From contig CAUYUJ010002106.1 in NCBI GenBank assembly GCA_963575745.1, positions 1 through 64,000 of the forward strand: a stretch of DNA of 64,000 nt, read 5' to 3'. Positions within the stretch are counted from its first letter, which is position 1. Each line of letters begins with the position of its first letter. The notes below the pieces were generated by a model. That model searched no databases. It was not told where the DNA came from and was given only the letters and a program-made list of their open reading frames with translations. Below, one piece after another: positions 31,607 to 42,978 of the stretch. Origin of the DNA: Prorocentrum cordatum. Its lineage: Eukaryota; Sar; Dinophyceae; Prorocentrales; Prorocentraceae. Made by a program: the position numbers and the translations under genes.

Positions 31607-32575
31607 TGGCAAGAAAAATCTCGACGGAATTTTTCATGACTTTTGCTTTTGTTCTCAAAATTTGACAATTCGTTAGAGCTCTAGTGTTTTTTCCCGTGAT
31701 ATTCGATCTTATTCCCGCTCGCCATCTTGATTTCAGCTCGATCGGGTGAATATAATTATCGAAAAGCACTCTGGCGGGATCGGCCGTTTTGAGTTATCTT
31801 GATATGCGCTGACGGTTTTCTGAACATAACTCGAGCTCTAGGGCAGCTACAGAGCTGGTAAGCACAGCTAATGCATGCAGAATGATCAGGCGCGTTCGGC
31901 TGTTGAACCCAGAGGTCTGAACTCGGTCTGCTAGCCGAGCTAGGTCCGCAAACCTGTTCGTATTATTCGAGTCATCTTGACAGAAACTCTCGGTTTTCTG
32001 CACTTAACTCGAGCTGTAGGACAGCTACAGAGCTGATATTTACAAGCACCAATTCAGAATCATCAGTTGCGTTTCTCTGTCGAATCCAGAGCTCTGAACT
32101 CGGTCTGCTGCCCGATCTAGAATCGCGAAACTATTCGTATCGTTCGAGTCGCTTGCGAGATGCTGTCGGTTATCTGGACTTAACTCGGGCTGTAGGGGGG
32201 GCTGCATGGCTGGTCATCACTGGAATCGATTCGAAGACAGCAGGCGCGTCCGCCTGTCGAATACAGAGCTCTGAACTCTGTCTGCTGCCCGAACTAGGTC
32301 CGCGAAGCTATTCCTATTGTTCGAGTCATGCTGAGAGGTGCTGTCGGTTTTCTGCACTTAACTCGGGCTGTAGGGGGGCTGCAGGGCTGGTAATGACAGG
32401 ATTCGATTCGCAGACATCAGACGCGTCCGTCTGTCGCATTCAGAGGTAAAAAACTATTCTCTATACATCAGATTGTGGGTAAGTTCTGTCTGTTTTCTCA
32501 ACTGAAGTCGAGTTAGGAAGCTCTACGAGTCCCCCGGCGGTAACCAAGGTTGACGGTTTACCGCCGGCGCCTAGT
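31607..32575 (+). mobile_element. family A element, right part
   Basis: Starts TGGCAAGAAA. Monomer starts (GAGTNATC-type) at 31791, 31969, 32146 and 32323 give spacings of 178, 177 and 177 bp. Terminus 32516-32575 (ends CCTAGT). Confidence 0.8.
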
Positions 32576-32935
32576 TCCGGCGCGGGGTGGAGCTAGTTGG
32601 TCGACCCGACCAGAACGGACAATGTGTTAACTTTTGGGTGGTCTTGCGATTTTTTGGAAGATATTTGACCATTTATTTCGAGAAAGCAGATTTTGCGCAC
32701 CTGTAAACGAATATGAGGGCCTCTCTGTCTTAATATGAGCTCTCTAGATGCACTTTTACTGTCAAAACACTTGGAGGAACCAACTTCATGTCGACATGAA
32801 GAAAACATGTTTTCTTTTTTTTCGATAAATGCTTCGAGAAGCCTTCTATTTCGATGCTCAGCACTCCTAGGCGTGCTAGGAGCTCTACGAGGTTCCCGGC
32901 GGTGACCAGGTTGACGGTTTACCGCCGGCCCCAGT
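32576..32935 (+). mobile_element. family B element, right part
   Basis: Starts TCCGGCGCGGGGTGGAGC, family B position about 45, after the A terminus. Body, then GGAGCTCTACGAGG (32879) and hairpin. Confidence 0.75.
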
Positions 32936-33974
32936 TGGCAAGAAAAATCTCGACGGACCTTTTGGTGACTTTTGGTCGGTTGAAAATTTTGTTCTTAAAA
33001 TTTGACAATTCGTTAGAGCTCTAGTATTTTTTCCCATGATATTCGATCTCATTCCCGCTCGCCATCTTGATCTCAGCTCGATCGGGTAACTTTGAAGGCC
33101 AAAAAGCAGGCAGGCGGGAACGGCCGTTTCGAGTCATCTTGATACGCGCTGTCGGTTTTCTCAAGATAACTCGAGCTTCAGGACAACTACAGAGCTGGTC
33201 AGCACAGCTAATGCATTCAGAATGATCAGGCGCGTTCGCCTGTTGAATCCAGAGGTCTGAACTCGGTCTGCTAGCCGAGCTAGGGTCGCAAACCTATTCG
33301 TATTATTCGAGTCATTGTAGCAGACGCTCTCGGTTTTTCGTACTTAACTCGATCTGTAGGGCAGCCACAGAGCTGATAATCACAGAAATCGATTGAGAAT
33401 TATCAGGCGCGTTCGTCTGTTGAATCAAGAGCTCTGAACTGGGCCTGCTCCCCGAGCTAGCTATTGGTATTGTTCGAGTCATCTTGAGAAGTGCTCTCGG
33501 TTTTTTGTACTTAAATCGTGCTGGGGGAGGGCTACAGTGCTGCTGGTCACAGGAATCGATTCCGAGACATCAGGCGCGTCCGTTCGTCGAACCGAGAGCT
33601 CGGAACTCGGTCTGCTGCTCGAACGAGATCCGCAAAACTGTTGTATTATTCGAGTCATCCTGAGAGGTACTCTCGGTTTTCTGCACTTAACTCAGGCTGT
33701 ATGGGGGGCTGCAGAGCTGGTAATCACAGGAATCGATCCGCAGACATCAGACGCGTCCGCCTGTCGCATTCAGAGGTCTGAACTCGGTTTCATACTCGAG
33801 CTCGATTGGAAAACTGTTCGTTTGTTTTGTTAGAGTCATCTTGAGAGGTCTATAATCGCTTGGGCTGAAAAACTAGTCGTTCTCTGAAATTCTTTTCCAC
33901 ATTATATATTGTCAGGAAGCTCTACGAGTCCCCCGGCGGTAAGAAAGGTTGACGGTTTACCGCCGGCGCCCAGT
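32936..33974 (+). mobile_element. family A element, right part
   Basis: Starts TGGCAAGAAA. Leader, satellite monomers, terminus 33915-33974. Confidence 0.8.
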
Positions 33975-34757
33975 TGAGAAAACCGACAGCACCTACCAAC
34001 ATTCCGACTGATAGTGAATATTTTTTCATCTCTGAATGCGACAGGCGGACGCGTCTGATGTCTGCGAGTCGACTCCTGTCATTACCAGCCCTGCAGCCTT
34101 CCACAGCCCGAGTTCAGTGCAGAAAACCGACAGCACCTCTCAGGATGACTCGAACACTACAGTAGTTTCGCAGACCTAATTCAGGCAGCAGACCGAGTTC
34201 CGAGCTCTGAATTCGACAGGCGGACGCGCCTGATGTCTTCGAATCGATCCCTGTGACCACCAGCACTGCATCGAGTTCAGTACAGAAAACCGAGAGTCTC
34301 TGTCAAGATGACTCGAATAATACGAATAGGTTTGCGGGCCTAGCTTGGCTAACAGACCGAGTTCAGACATCTGGATTCAACAGGCGAACGCGCCTAATCA
34401 TTCTACATCGATTAGCTGTACTTACCAGCTCTGTAGCTGTCCTAAAGCTCGAGTTATGTTCAGAAAACCGTCAGCCCGTATCAAGATGACTCGAAACGGC
34501 CGATCCCGCCACAGTGCTTTTCGATAGTAATATTCACCTGATCGAGCTGAGATCAAGATGGCGAGCGGGAATAAGATCGAATATCACGGGAAAAATACTA
34601 GAGCTCTAACGAATTGTTGAATTTCGAGAACAAAATTTTCAACCGACCAAAAGTCACCAAAAGTTCCGTCGAGATTTTTCTTGCCAACTAGCCCTCCAGC
34701 GCGCCGGAATTACTCTTATCTTCCAGCAATAACTTGCTAGGAGAAGCTCTACGAGTT
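33975..34757 (-). mobile_element. family A element, inverted, left part
   Basis: Reverse-strand satellite monomers, leader and 5' end (revcomp AACTCGTAGAGCTTCTCC, ending at 34757, followed by A, i.e. T on the element strand). Its 3' hairpin is missing: it abuts the preceding terminus head to head. Confidence 0.75.
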
Positions 34758-34785
34758 ATTTGGTAGCGTCCAAAACCCGGAGAGC
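34758..34785 (-). repeat. fragment of R5 element end
   Basis: GGTAGCGTCCAAAACCCGG plus AGAGC matches the end of the R5 copies at 46384 and 47955. It is cut by the next family A element. Confidence 0.7.
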
Positions 34786-36168
34786 ACTGGGCGCCGGCGG
34801 TAAACCGTCAACCTTTCTTACCGCCGGGGGACTCGTAGAGCTTCCTGACAGTATATAGTGTTGGAAAAAATCCAGAGAACGACTAGTTTTCAGCCCAAGC
34901 GATTTCAGACCTCTCAAGATGACTCTAACAAAAAAACAAACAGTTTCGCAACCCAGTTCGAGTATCAGACCGAGTTCAGACCTCTCAATGCGACAGGCGT
35001 GCGCGTCTGATGTCTGCCAATCGACTCATGTGATTACCAGCCCTGCAGCCCCGCTACAGCCCGAGTTAAGTGCAGAAAACCGAAAGCATCTCTCAGGATG
35101 ACTCGAATAATACAATAGTTTCGCGGACCTGTTTCGAGCAGCAGACCAAGTTCTGAGCTCTCGAATCGACCAACGAACGCGCCTGATGTGTGAAAATCGA
35201 TTTCTATGACCCGCAGGACTGTAGCCCCCCCCCAGCACGAGTTGAGTGCAGAAAATTGAGAGCACTTTTCACGATGATTCGGACAATACGAATAGTTTCG
35301 CGAACCTAGCTCGGGCAGCAGGGCGAGTTCAGAGCTCTCGATACAACAGACAAGCGTGCCCGATAATTCCCAATCGATTTCTGTGACTATACGCTCTGTA
35401 GCTGCCCTACAGCTCTAGTTAAGTAAAGAAAACCGAGAGCGTTTGTCAAGATGACTCGAATAATACGAATAGATTTGCGGACCTAGCTCGGCTAGCAGAC
35501 CGAGTTCAGACCTCTGGAATCAAGAGGCGAACGCGGCTAATGATTCTGAATGCGATAAATGTGCTTACCAGCTCTGTAGCTGCCCTGCAGCTCGAATTAA
35601 GTACAAAATACCCACCACGCGTATCAAGTTGACTCGAATAATACGAATAGGTTTCCGGATCTAGCTCGGCTAGCAGACCGAGTTCAGACCTATGGATTCA
35701 ACAGGCGAGCGCGCCTGATGATTCTGAGTGCGATAGGTGTGCTTACCAGCACTGTAGCTGCCCTACAGCTCGAGTTAAGTAGAACATACCGACAACGCGT
35801 ATCAAGTTGACTCGAATAATACGAATAGGTTTGCGGGCCTAGCTCGGCTAGCAGACCGAGTTCAGACCTATGGATTCAACAGGCGAACGCGCCTGATGAT
35901 TCTGAGTGCGATAGGTGTGCTTACCAGCACTGTAGCTGCCCTACAGCTCGAGTTAAATAGAAAATACCGACAACGCGTATCAAGATGACTCGAAACGGCC
36001 GATCCCGCCAGTGTGCTTTTTGGCAGTAAAAGGTACCCGATCGAGCTGAGATCAAGATGGCGAGCGGGAATAAGATCGAATATCACGGGAAAAAATATTA
36101 GAGCTCAAACGAATGGTTGAATTCCGAGAACAAATTTTTCAACCGACCAAAAGTTGTGAAAAGTTCAG
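34786..36168 (-). mobile_element. family A element, inverted, with extra satellite monomers
   Basis: Terminus 34786-34845 on the reverse strand. Then about seven monomers, including two nearly identical ones at about 35640-35950, and the leader. The 5' end is lost at about 36168. Confidence 0.75.
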
Positions 36169-36655
36169 TTCTTTTTTTTCGAGCGCGCATCTGCCTGTCG
36201 AATCCAGAGCTCGAACTCTGTCTGCTGCCCGAACTAGTTCCGCGAAACTATTCGTATTTTTCGAGTCATCCTGAGAGGTGCTGTGGGTTTCCTGCACTTA
36301 GCTCGGGCTGCAGGGAGGTCTCCAGGGCAGGATCGAGTCAGAGACATCAGACGCGTCCGCCTGTCGCATGCAGAGGTCTGAACTTACTCGAACTAGGTTT
36401 GCTTACCTGTTGGTATCTTGAGAAGTGCTGTCGATCTACGCACGTAACTCCGGCCGTAGGAACGCTACAGAGCTCGTGCAGAAGACAATCCAGAAGCATC
36501 GGGGGCGTTGGGCTGTTGCATCCGAGAGGTCTCGAATTGCCTGGGCTGGACAACTATTTTTTCTGTGCAATTTCTTTTGACATTATATCTTGTCAGGAAG
36601 CTCTACGAGTTTCCGGGCGGTAACAAAGGTTGACGGTTTACCACTGGCGCCCAGT
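36169..36655 (+). mobile_element. family A element, right fragment
   Basis: Two to three satellite monomers and terminus 36596-36655. The right hairpin arm is mutated (TTTACCACTGG). Confidence 0.7.
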
Positions 36656-38007
36656 TAATTTTGTTCTCGAAATCCAACCATTTGTTAGAGCTCTAGTATT
36701 TTTTCCCATGTTATTCCATCTTATTCTCGCTCGCCATCTTGATCTCAGCTCGATCGGGTACCTTTTACTGCCAAAAAGCGTCCAGGCGCGATCGGCCGTT
36801 TCGAGTACCTCGTAGAGCTCCTCGTCATCGATAAGCTAGAGGAATTCCGGTGCGGGGTGGAGCTAGTTGGACCACCCGGCCAGAAAGGACAAAGTGACAA
36901 CTTTTGGGTGGCTTTGCGATTTTTTCAAAGATATTCGATTATTTATTTTGAGAAAGCAGATTTTTCGCACCGGTAGACGACTATGAGGGCCCCTGCGTCT
37001 AATACGAGCTCTCTATATGCACTTTCACGATCAAAACACTTGGCGAAACCAACGTTATGTCGACATCAAAAAATCATGTTTTCTCTTTTTCGAGAAATGC
37101 TTCGAGAAGCCCTCTCTTTTGATGCTGAGCACTCTTACGCGTGTCAGGAGCTCCACGAGGTTCCCAGCGGTGACCAGGTTGACGGTTTACTGCCGGCGCC
37201 AGTCATCTCGACACGCAATGACGGTTTTCTAAAGACAACTCGAGCTTTAGGACAGCTACAGAGCTGGTAGACACAGCTAATCGATGTAGAATGATAGGCA
37301 CGTTCGCCTGTTGAATCCAGAGCCGAGCTAGGTCCGCAAACTTATTTCTATTATTCGAGTCATCTTGACAGACACTCTCGGTTTTCTGTACTTAACTCGA
37401 GCTACACGACAACTGCAGAGCTGCTACGCACAGAATCTGATCCAGAATCATTAGTGGCCGTTCTCTCTCGAAACGAGAGCTCTCAACTCGGTCTGCTGCC
37501 CGATCTAGAATCGCGAAACTATTCGTATTGTTCGAGTCATCTTGAGAGATGCTGTCGGTTCTCTCCACTTAACTCGGGCTGTAGGGTGGCTGCATGGCTG
37601 GTAATCACTGGAATCGATTCGACGACATCAGGCGCCCGCCTTTCAACTCTAAACTCTGTCTCCTTCTTGAACTAGGTCCGCGAAGCTGTTCGTATTGTTC
37701 GAGTCATCCTGAGAGGTGCTGTCGGTTTTCTGCACTTAACTCGCGCTATAAGGGGGGTGGGCGCAGGGCTGTTAATCACAGGAATCGATTCATAGACATC
37801 AGCCGCATCCGCCTGTCGCATACAGAGGTCTGAACTCGGTCTGATACTCGAGCTAGGTTTGCCACCATTCGTATTCTTCGAGTCATCCTGAGAGGTGCTG
37901 TCGATTCACGCGCGTAACTCGGGCTGTAGGAGAGCTACAGAGTTCGTGCAGAAGACAATCCAGAAGCATCGGGGGTGTTCGGCTGTTGCATCCGAGAGGT
38001 CTGAAAT
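36656..38007 (+). mobile_element. family A fragment interrupted by a family B element
   Basis: The leader to CGTTTCGAGT (36806) and the continuation from CATCTCGACACGC (37204) are one element split by the B copy at 36807-37203. Satellite monomers continue to about 38007. Both outer ends are missing. Confidence 0.75.
36807..37203 (+). mobile_element. complete family B element (397 bp), nested in family A
   Basis: ACCTCGTAGAGCTCCTCG at the 5' end, GGAGCTCCACGAGG (37147), hairpin and GCGCCAGT at the 3' end. The uninterrupted site (GTTTCGAGTCATCTTGAT) exists at about 40436. No target duplication beyond one ambiguous T. Confidence 0.85.
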
Positions 38008-38025
38008 GACTCGTAGAGTTTTCTT

Positions 38026-38422
38026 ACCTCGTAGAGCTCTTCGTCATCGATGAGCTAGAGGAATTCCGGCGCGGGGTGGAGCTAGTTGGCCCACCCGGCT
38101 GAGGCGGACAATGTGACAACTTTTGGGTGGTTTTGCGATTTTTTGAAAGATATTGGACAATTCATTTTGAGAAAGCAGATTTTTACTCCGAGCATTGACA
38201 TATTAACTTTGTTCCCTGAGCAGCTCAGCCTTCTAGAACCATTTTTAGTACAGTTCACTTGGAGGAACCGACTTCATGTCAACTCCGAAAAATCTTAACT
38301 TCAAGTTTTTGTAGAAAAGCTCCGAGAAGCTCTCGCTTTGATCCTGAGCTCTCTTACGGATGCAAGGAGCTCTACGAGGTTTCCGGCGGTGACCAGGTTG
38401 ACGGTTCACCGCCGGCGCCAGT
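38026..38422 (+). mobile_element. complete family B element (397 bp), nested
   Basis: ACCTCGTAGAGCTCTTCG to GCGCCAGT (terminus 38366-38422). Flanks TTCTT and AAGCTAGCAG; the empty equivalent CCCTAAGCTAGCAG is at about 40190. Confidence 0.85.
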
Positions 38423-38451
38423 AAGCTAGCAGCTGGAAGCTTAAGAGTAAT

Positions 38452-38848
38452 ACCTCGTAGAGCTCTTCGGCATCGATGAGCTAGAGGAATTCCGGCGCGG
38501 GGTGGAGCTAGTTGGTCGACCCGACCAGAAAAGAAGATGTGATAACTTTTGGCCGGTTTAGCTAAGATTTGAAAGATATTTGACAATTCATTTTGAGAGC
38601 AGATTTTTACTCCGAGCATTGGCATATGAACTTTATTTCCTGAGCTTCTCAGCTCTCTGGAGCCAGATTTAGTACTAGTTGACTTGGAGGAACCGACGTT
38701 GGACAGAAACAGAAAAATGTGATTTTTCGAGTTTCTCAGGTCTTGCCCTGGACGCTTCCTTGATGCTTACTGAGAAGCGCCGTGTGCAAGAAGAGCTCTA
38801 CGAGGGCGCCGGCGGTAACCTGGTTGACGGTTTACCGCCGGTTTCCAT
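38452..38848 (+). mobile_element. complete family B element (397 bp), second nested copy
   Basis: ACCTCGTAGAGCTCTTCG (38452 on) to a slightly damaged 3' end, CCAT, after hairpin 38793-38848. Flanks AGAGTAAT and TCGGACG; the empty equivalent is at 40215-40230. Confidence 0.85.
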
Positions 38849-39845
38849 TCGGACGGACTGGCGAGCTAGTTGGCTCGAAAAATCTCGACGGAACTTTTGG
38901 TGAGTTTTGGTCAGTTGAAAATTTTGTTCTCAAAATTTGACCATTCGTTAGACTTTTGGTTTTTTTTTCCCGTGATTTTCGATCTTGTTCCCGCTCGCCA
39001 TCTTGATCTCAGCTCGATCGGGTGAATATTACTATCGAAAAGCTATGTGGCGGGATCGGCCGTTTTGAGTGATCTTGATACGCGCTGACGGCTTTCTGAA
39101 CATAACTCGAGCTTTAGGACAGCTACAGAGCTGGTAAGCACAGCTAATCGATGTAGAATGATTAGGCACGTTCGCCTGTTGAATCCAGAGGTCTGAACTC
39201 GGTCTGTTAGCCGAGCTAGGTCCGCAAACCTATTCGTATTATTCGAGTTATCTTGACAGAACTCTCTCGGTTTTCTGTACTTAACTCGAGCTGTAGGACA
39301 GCTGATATATTACAGAAACCGATTCAGAATCATCAGTTGCGTTTGTCTGTCGAATCCAGAGCTCTGAACTCGGTCTGCTGCCCGATCTAGAATCGCGAAA
39401 CTATTCGTATTGGTCGAGTCTTCTTGAGAAGTGCTCTCGGTTTTCTTCACTCAACTCGCGCTGAGGGGGGCTACAGTGCTGGTGGTCACAGGAATCGATT
39501 TGAAGACATCAGGCGCGTCCGCCTGTCGAATCCAGAGCTCGGAACTCGGTCTGCTGCCCGAGCTAGGTCCGCAAAACTATTCGTATTGTTTGATTCATCC
39601 TGAGAGGTGCTGTCGGTTTTCTGCACTTTACTCGGGCTGTAGGGGGGGCTGCAGGGCTGGTAATGACAGGAGTCGGTTCGCAGACATCAGACGCGTCCGC
39701 CTGTCGCATTCAGAGGTCAAAAAATATTCACTATGAGTCGGAATGTTGGTAGGTGATGTCGGTTTTCTCAACATAAGTCGAGCTAGGAAGCTCTACGAGT
39801 CTCCTGGCGGTAACCAAGGTTGACGGTTTACCGCCGGCGCCCAGT

Positions 39846-40155
39846 GGCAACTTTTGGGTGGTTTTGCGAATATTTGAAAGATATTTGACCATTTATTCGG
39901 AGAAACCAGATTTTTCGCACCTGTAGTGGGTTTTGCCGCGTCTGCCAGTAAAATTTTCAGGTCTGTAGGTGCAGTTTTACTATCGAAAGACTTCGGGGAA
40001 CCAACGTTAAGTAAAAGCAGGAAAACGTGATTTTTGAGTTTTTTCTTTCTCGCTCCAGAAGCTTTCTCCCCGTGTTCCGACGATCGCCGTGCAAGAAAAG
40101 AGCTCTACGAGGTTTCCGGCAGTAACCAGGTTGACGGTTTACCGCCGGTTCCAGT
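39846..40155 (+). mobile_element. family B element, right part
   Basis: Starts in the family B interior (GGCAACTTTTGGGTGG). B subtype with GGGTTTTGCCGCGTCTGCCAG. Terminus 40100-40155. Confidence 0.75.
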
Positions 40156-41525
40156 TATCGATGAGCTAGAGGAATGACTCGTAGAGCTTCCCTAAGCTAG
40201 CAGCTGGAAGCTTAAGAGTAATTCGGACGCGCTGGCTGGCTAGTTGGCTCGAAAAATCTCGACGGAACTTTTGGTGACTTCTGGTCGGTTGAGAATTTCG
40301 TTCTCAAAATTTGACCATTCGTTAGAGCTCTAGTATTTTTTCCCGTGATATTCGATCACATTCCCGCTCGCCATCTTGATCTCAGCTAGATCAGGTGAAT
40401 ATTACTATCGAAAAGCACTGTGGCGGGATCGGCCGTTTCGAGTCATCTTGATACGCGCTGACGGTTTTCTGAACATAACTCGAGCTTTAGGACAGCTACA
40501 GAGCTGGTAAGCACAGCTAATCGATGTAGAATGATTAGGCGCGTTCGCCTGTTGAATCCAGAGGTCTGAACTCGGTCTGTTAGCCGAGCTAGGTCCGCAA
40601 ACCTATTCGAATTATTCGAGTCATCTTGACAGAAACTCTCCGTTTTCTGTACTTAACACGAGCTGTAGGACAGCTACAGAGCTGATATTTACAGAAACCG
40701 ATTCAGAATCATTAGTTGTGTTTGTCTGTCGAATCCAGAGCTCTGAACTCGGTCTGCTGCCCGATCTTTGTCGAGTCATCTTGAGAAGTGCTCTCGGTTT
40801 TCTTCACTCAACTCGAGCTGAGAGGGGCTACAGTGCTGGTGGTCACAGGAATCGATTTAAGACATCAGGCGCCTCCGCCTGTCGAATCCAGAGCTCGGAA
40901 CTCGGTCTGCTGCCCGAATTAGGTCTGCGAAACTACTGTATTGTTCGAGTCATCCTGAGAGGTGCTGTCGGTTTTCTGCACTTAACTCGGGCTGTAGGGG
41001 GGCTGCAGGGCTGGTAATGACAGGAGTCGATTCGCAGACATCAGACGCGTCCGCCTGTCGCATTCAGAGGTCAAGAAATATTCACTATGAGTCGGAATGT
41101 TGGTAGGTGCTGTCGGTTTTCTCAACATAAGTCGAGCTAGGAAGCTCTACGAGTCTCCTGGCGGTAACCAAGGTTGACGGTTTACCGCCGGCGCCCAATT
41201 CCGGCGCGGGGTGGAGTTAGTTGGTCGAACCGACCAGAAAGGACAAAGTGGTGACTTTGGGTCGGATTTGCGCAGATTTGAAAGATATTTGCAGATTCTT
41301 AAGCCGAGCATTGGCATATGAACTCCTCTCTGAGAGCATCTCAGCTCTGCCGATGCATTTTCTTGAGAGTTGACTCCCGGGACTGAGCGAATATGACATC
41401 GAAAAAATCGAAAATGAAGATTTTCTAAAAATCTATATTTTTTGACTCTACTTCGATTCTCAGCGTAAGGAGCTCTACGAGGTTCCTGGCGGTGATTAGG
41501 TTGACGGTTCACCGCCGGCGCCAGT
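40156..41525 (+). mobile_element. family B element split by a complete family A element
   Basis: TATCGATGAGCTAGAGGAAT (40156-40175) and TCCGGCGCGGGGTGGAG (41200 on) are contiguous in other B copies. The right part ends at terminus 41469-41525. The first 25 bases or so of B are missing. Confidence 0.8.
40176..41199 (+). mobile_element. complete family A element (GACTCG type, 1024 bp), nested in B
   Basis: GACTCGTAGAGCTTCC at 40176, intact left region, leader, satellite monomers, terminus 41140-41199 (ends CCCAAT). It sits between T and T of GAGGAAT|TCCGG. Confidence 0.85.
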
Positions 41526-42659
41526 AATTCCGGGGCGCTGGAGAGCTAGTTGGCAAGAAAAATCTCGACTGACCTTTTGATGACTTTTGGTCGGTTGAAA
41601 ATTTTGTTCTCGAAATTCAATAATTCGTTAGAGCTCTAGTATTTTTTCCCGTGATATTCGATCTTATTCCCGCTCGCCATCTTGATCTCAGCTCGATCGG
41701 GTAGCTTTCACTGCCAAAAAGCGTCCAGGCGGGATCGGCCGTCTCGAGTGATCTTAATGCGCGATGTTGGTTTTCTTAAGATAACTCGAGCTTCAGGACA
41801 GCTATAGAGCTGGTAAGCACAGCTAATCGATTCTGAATGATCAGGCGCGTTCGCCTGTTGAACCCAGAGGTCTGAACTCGATCTGCTAGCCGAGCTAGGT
41901 CCGCAAACCTATTGGTATTATTCGAGTCATCTTGACAGACGCTCTCGGTTTTCTGTACTTAACTCGAGCTAGAGGACAACTACAGAGCTGATGCGTACAG
42001 AATCTGATTCAGGATCATCAGTGGCGGTGTCTGTTGAATCCAGAGCTCTGAACTCGGTCTGCTGCCTGATCTAGAATCGCGAAACTATTTGTATTGTTCG
42101 ATTCATCTTGAGAGATGCTGTCGGTTCTCTGCACTTAACTCTGGCTGTGGGGGGGCTGCATGGCTGGTTATCACTGGAATCGATTCCAGAGCTTCGAACT
42201 CTGTCTGCTGCCCGAACTAGGTCCGCGGAACTATTCGTATTGTTCGAGTTATCCTGAGATCGGTTTCCTGCACTTGGGCTGTAGGGGGGGCTGCAGGGCT
42301 GGTAATCACAGCAATCGATTGAGAGACATCAGACGCGGACGCCTGTCGCATGCAGAGGTCTGAACTCGGTCTGATACTCGAGCTAGGTTTGCCAAACTAT
42401 TCGTATTGTTCGAGTCATCTTGAGAGGTGCTGTCGATTTACGCACGTAACTCGGGCTGTAGGAGAGCTACAGAGCTCGTACAGAAGACAATCCAGAAGCA
42501 TCGGGGGCGTTCGGCTGTTGCATCCGAGAGGTCTGAAATTAATTGAGCTGAAAAACTTTTTTTTGTTTCTGTAATTCTTTTCGGGATTATATATTGTCAG
42601 GAAGCTCTACGAGTCCCCCGGCGGTAACAAAGGTTGACAGTTCACCGCCAGCGCCCAGT
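41526..42659 (+). mobile_element. family A element, right part
   Basis: Starts AATTCCGGGGCGCTGG. Leader, satellite monomers, and the A-specific pre-terminal block (CAGAAGACAATCCAGAAGCA). Terminus 42600-42659, hairpin arm mutated (TTCACCGCCAG). Confidence 0.8.
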
Positions 42660-42978
42660 TGGCCGACCCGACCAGAAGAGACAATGTGACAACTTTGGGT
42701 CGATTTTGCTAAGATTTGAAAACGATTATGAGGGCCTCTGCATCTTAATATGAGCTCTGTAGGCGCACATTTACTATCAAAACACTTGGCGGAACCAACT
42801 TCATATCGACATGAAAAACATGAATTTTGCCTTTTTCGCGAAATGCTTCCAGAAGCTCTCTCTGTCGATTCTCAGCACTCTTACGCGTGGAAGGAGCTCT
42901 ACGAGGTTCCCGGCGGTGACCAGGTTGACGGTTCACCGCCGGCGCCAGTTTATGACTTTGGGTCGGTTTTGCGAAAAT
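42660..42978 (+). mobile_element. family B element, right part, plus short B fragment
   Basis: TGGCCGACCCGACCAG to terminus 42893-42949, followed by a 29-bp piece of B interior (GACTTTGGGTCGGTTTTGCG) cut by the next A element. Confidence 0.75.

Larger units (their letters stand above)
38008..39845 (+). mobile_element. complete family A element (about 1044 bp net) carrying two nested B elements
   Basis: 5' GACTCGTAGAG (38008 on). The element is interrupted at 38026-38422 and again at 38452-38848. It continues TCGGACGGACTGG, leader, satellite, and ends with terminus 39786-39845. With the two B copies removed, its left end reads like the intact copy at 40176. Confidence 0.85.

Noticed and set aside
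36807-37203. Family B as a classical TIR (cut-and-paste) MITE
   Set aside because: The inverted repeat is subterminal at the 3' side (a hairpin follows it), and filled/empty comparisons show no target-site duplication.
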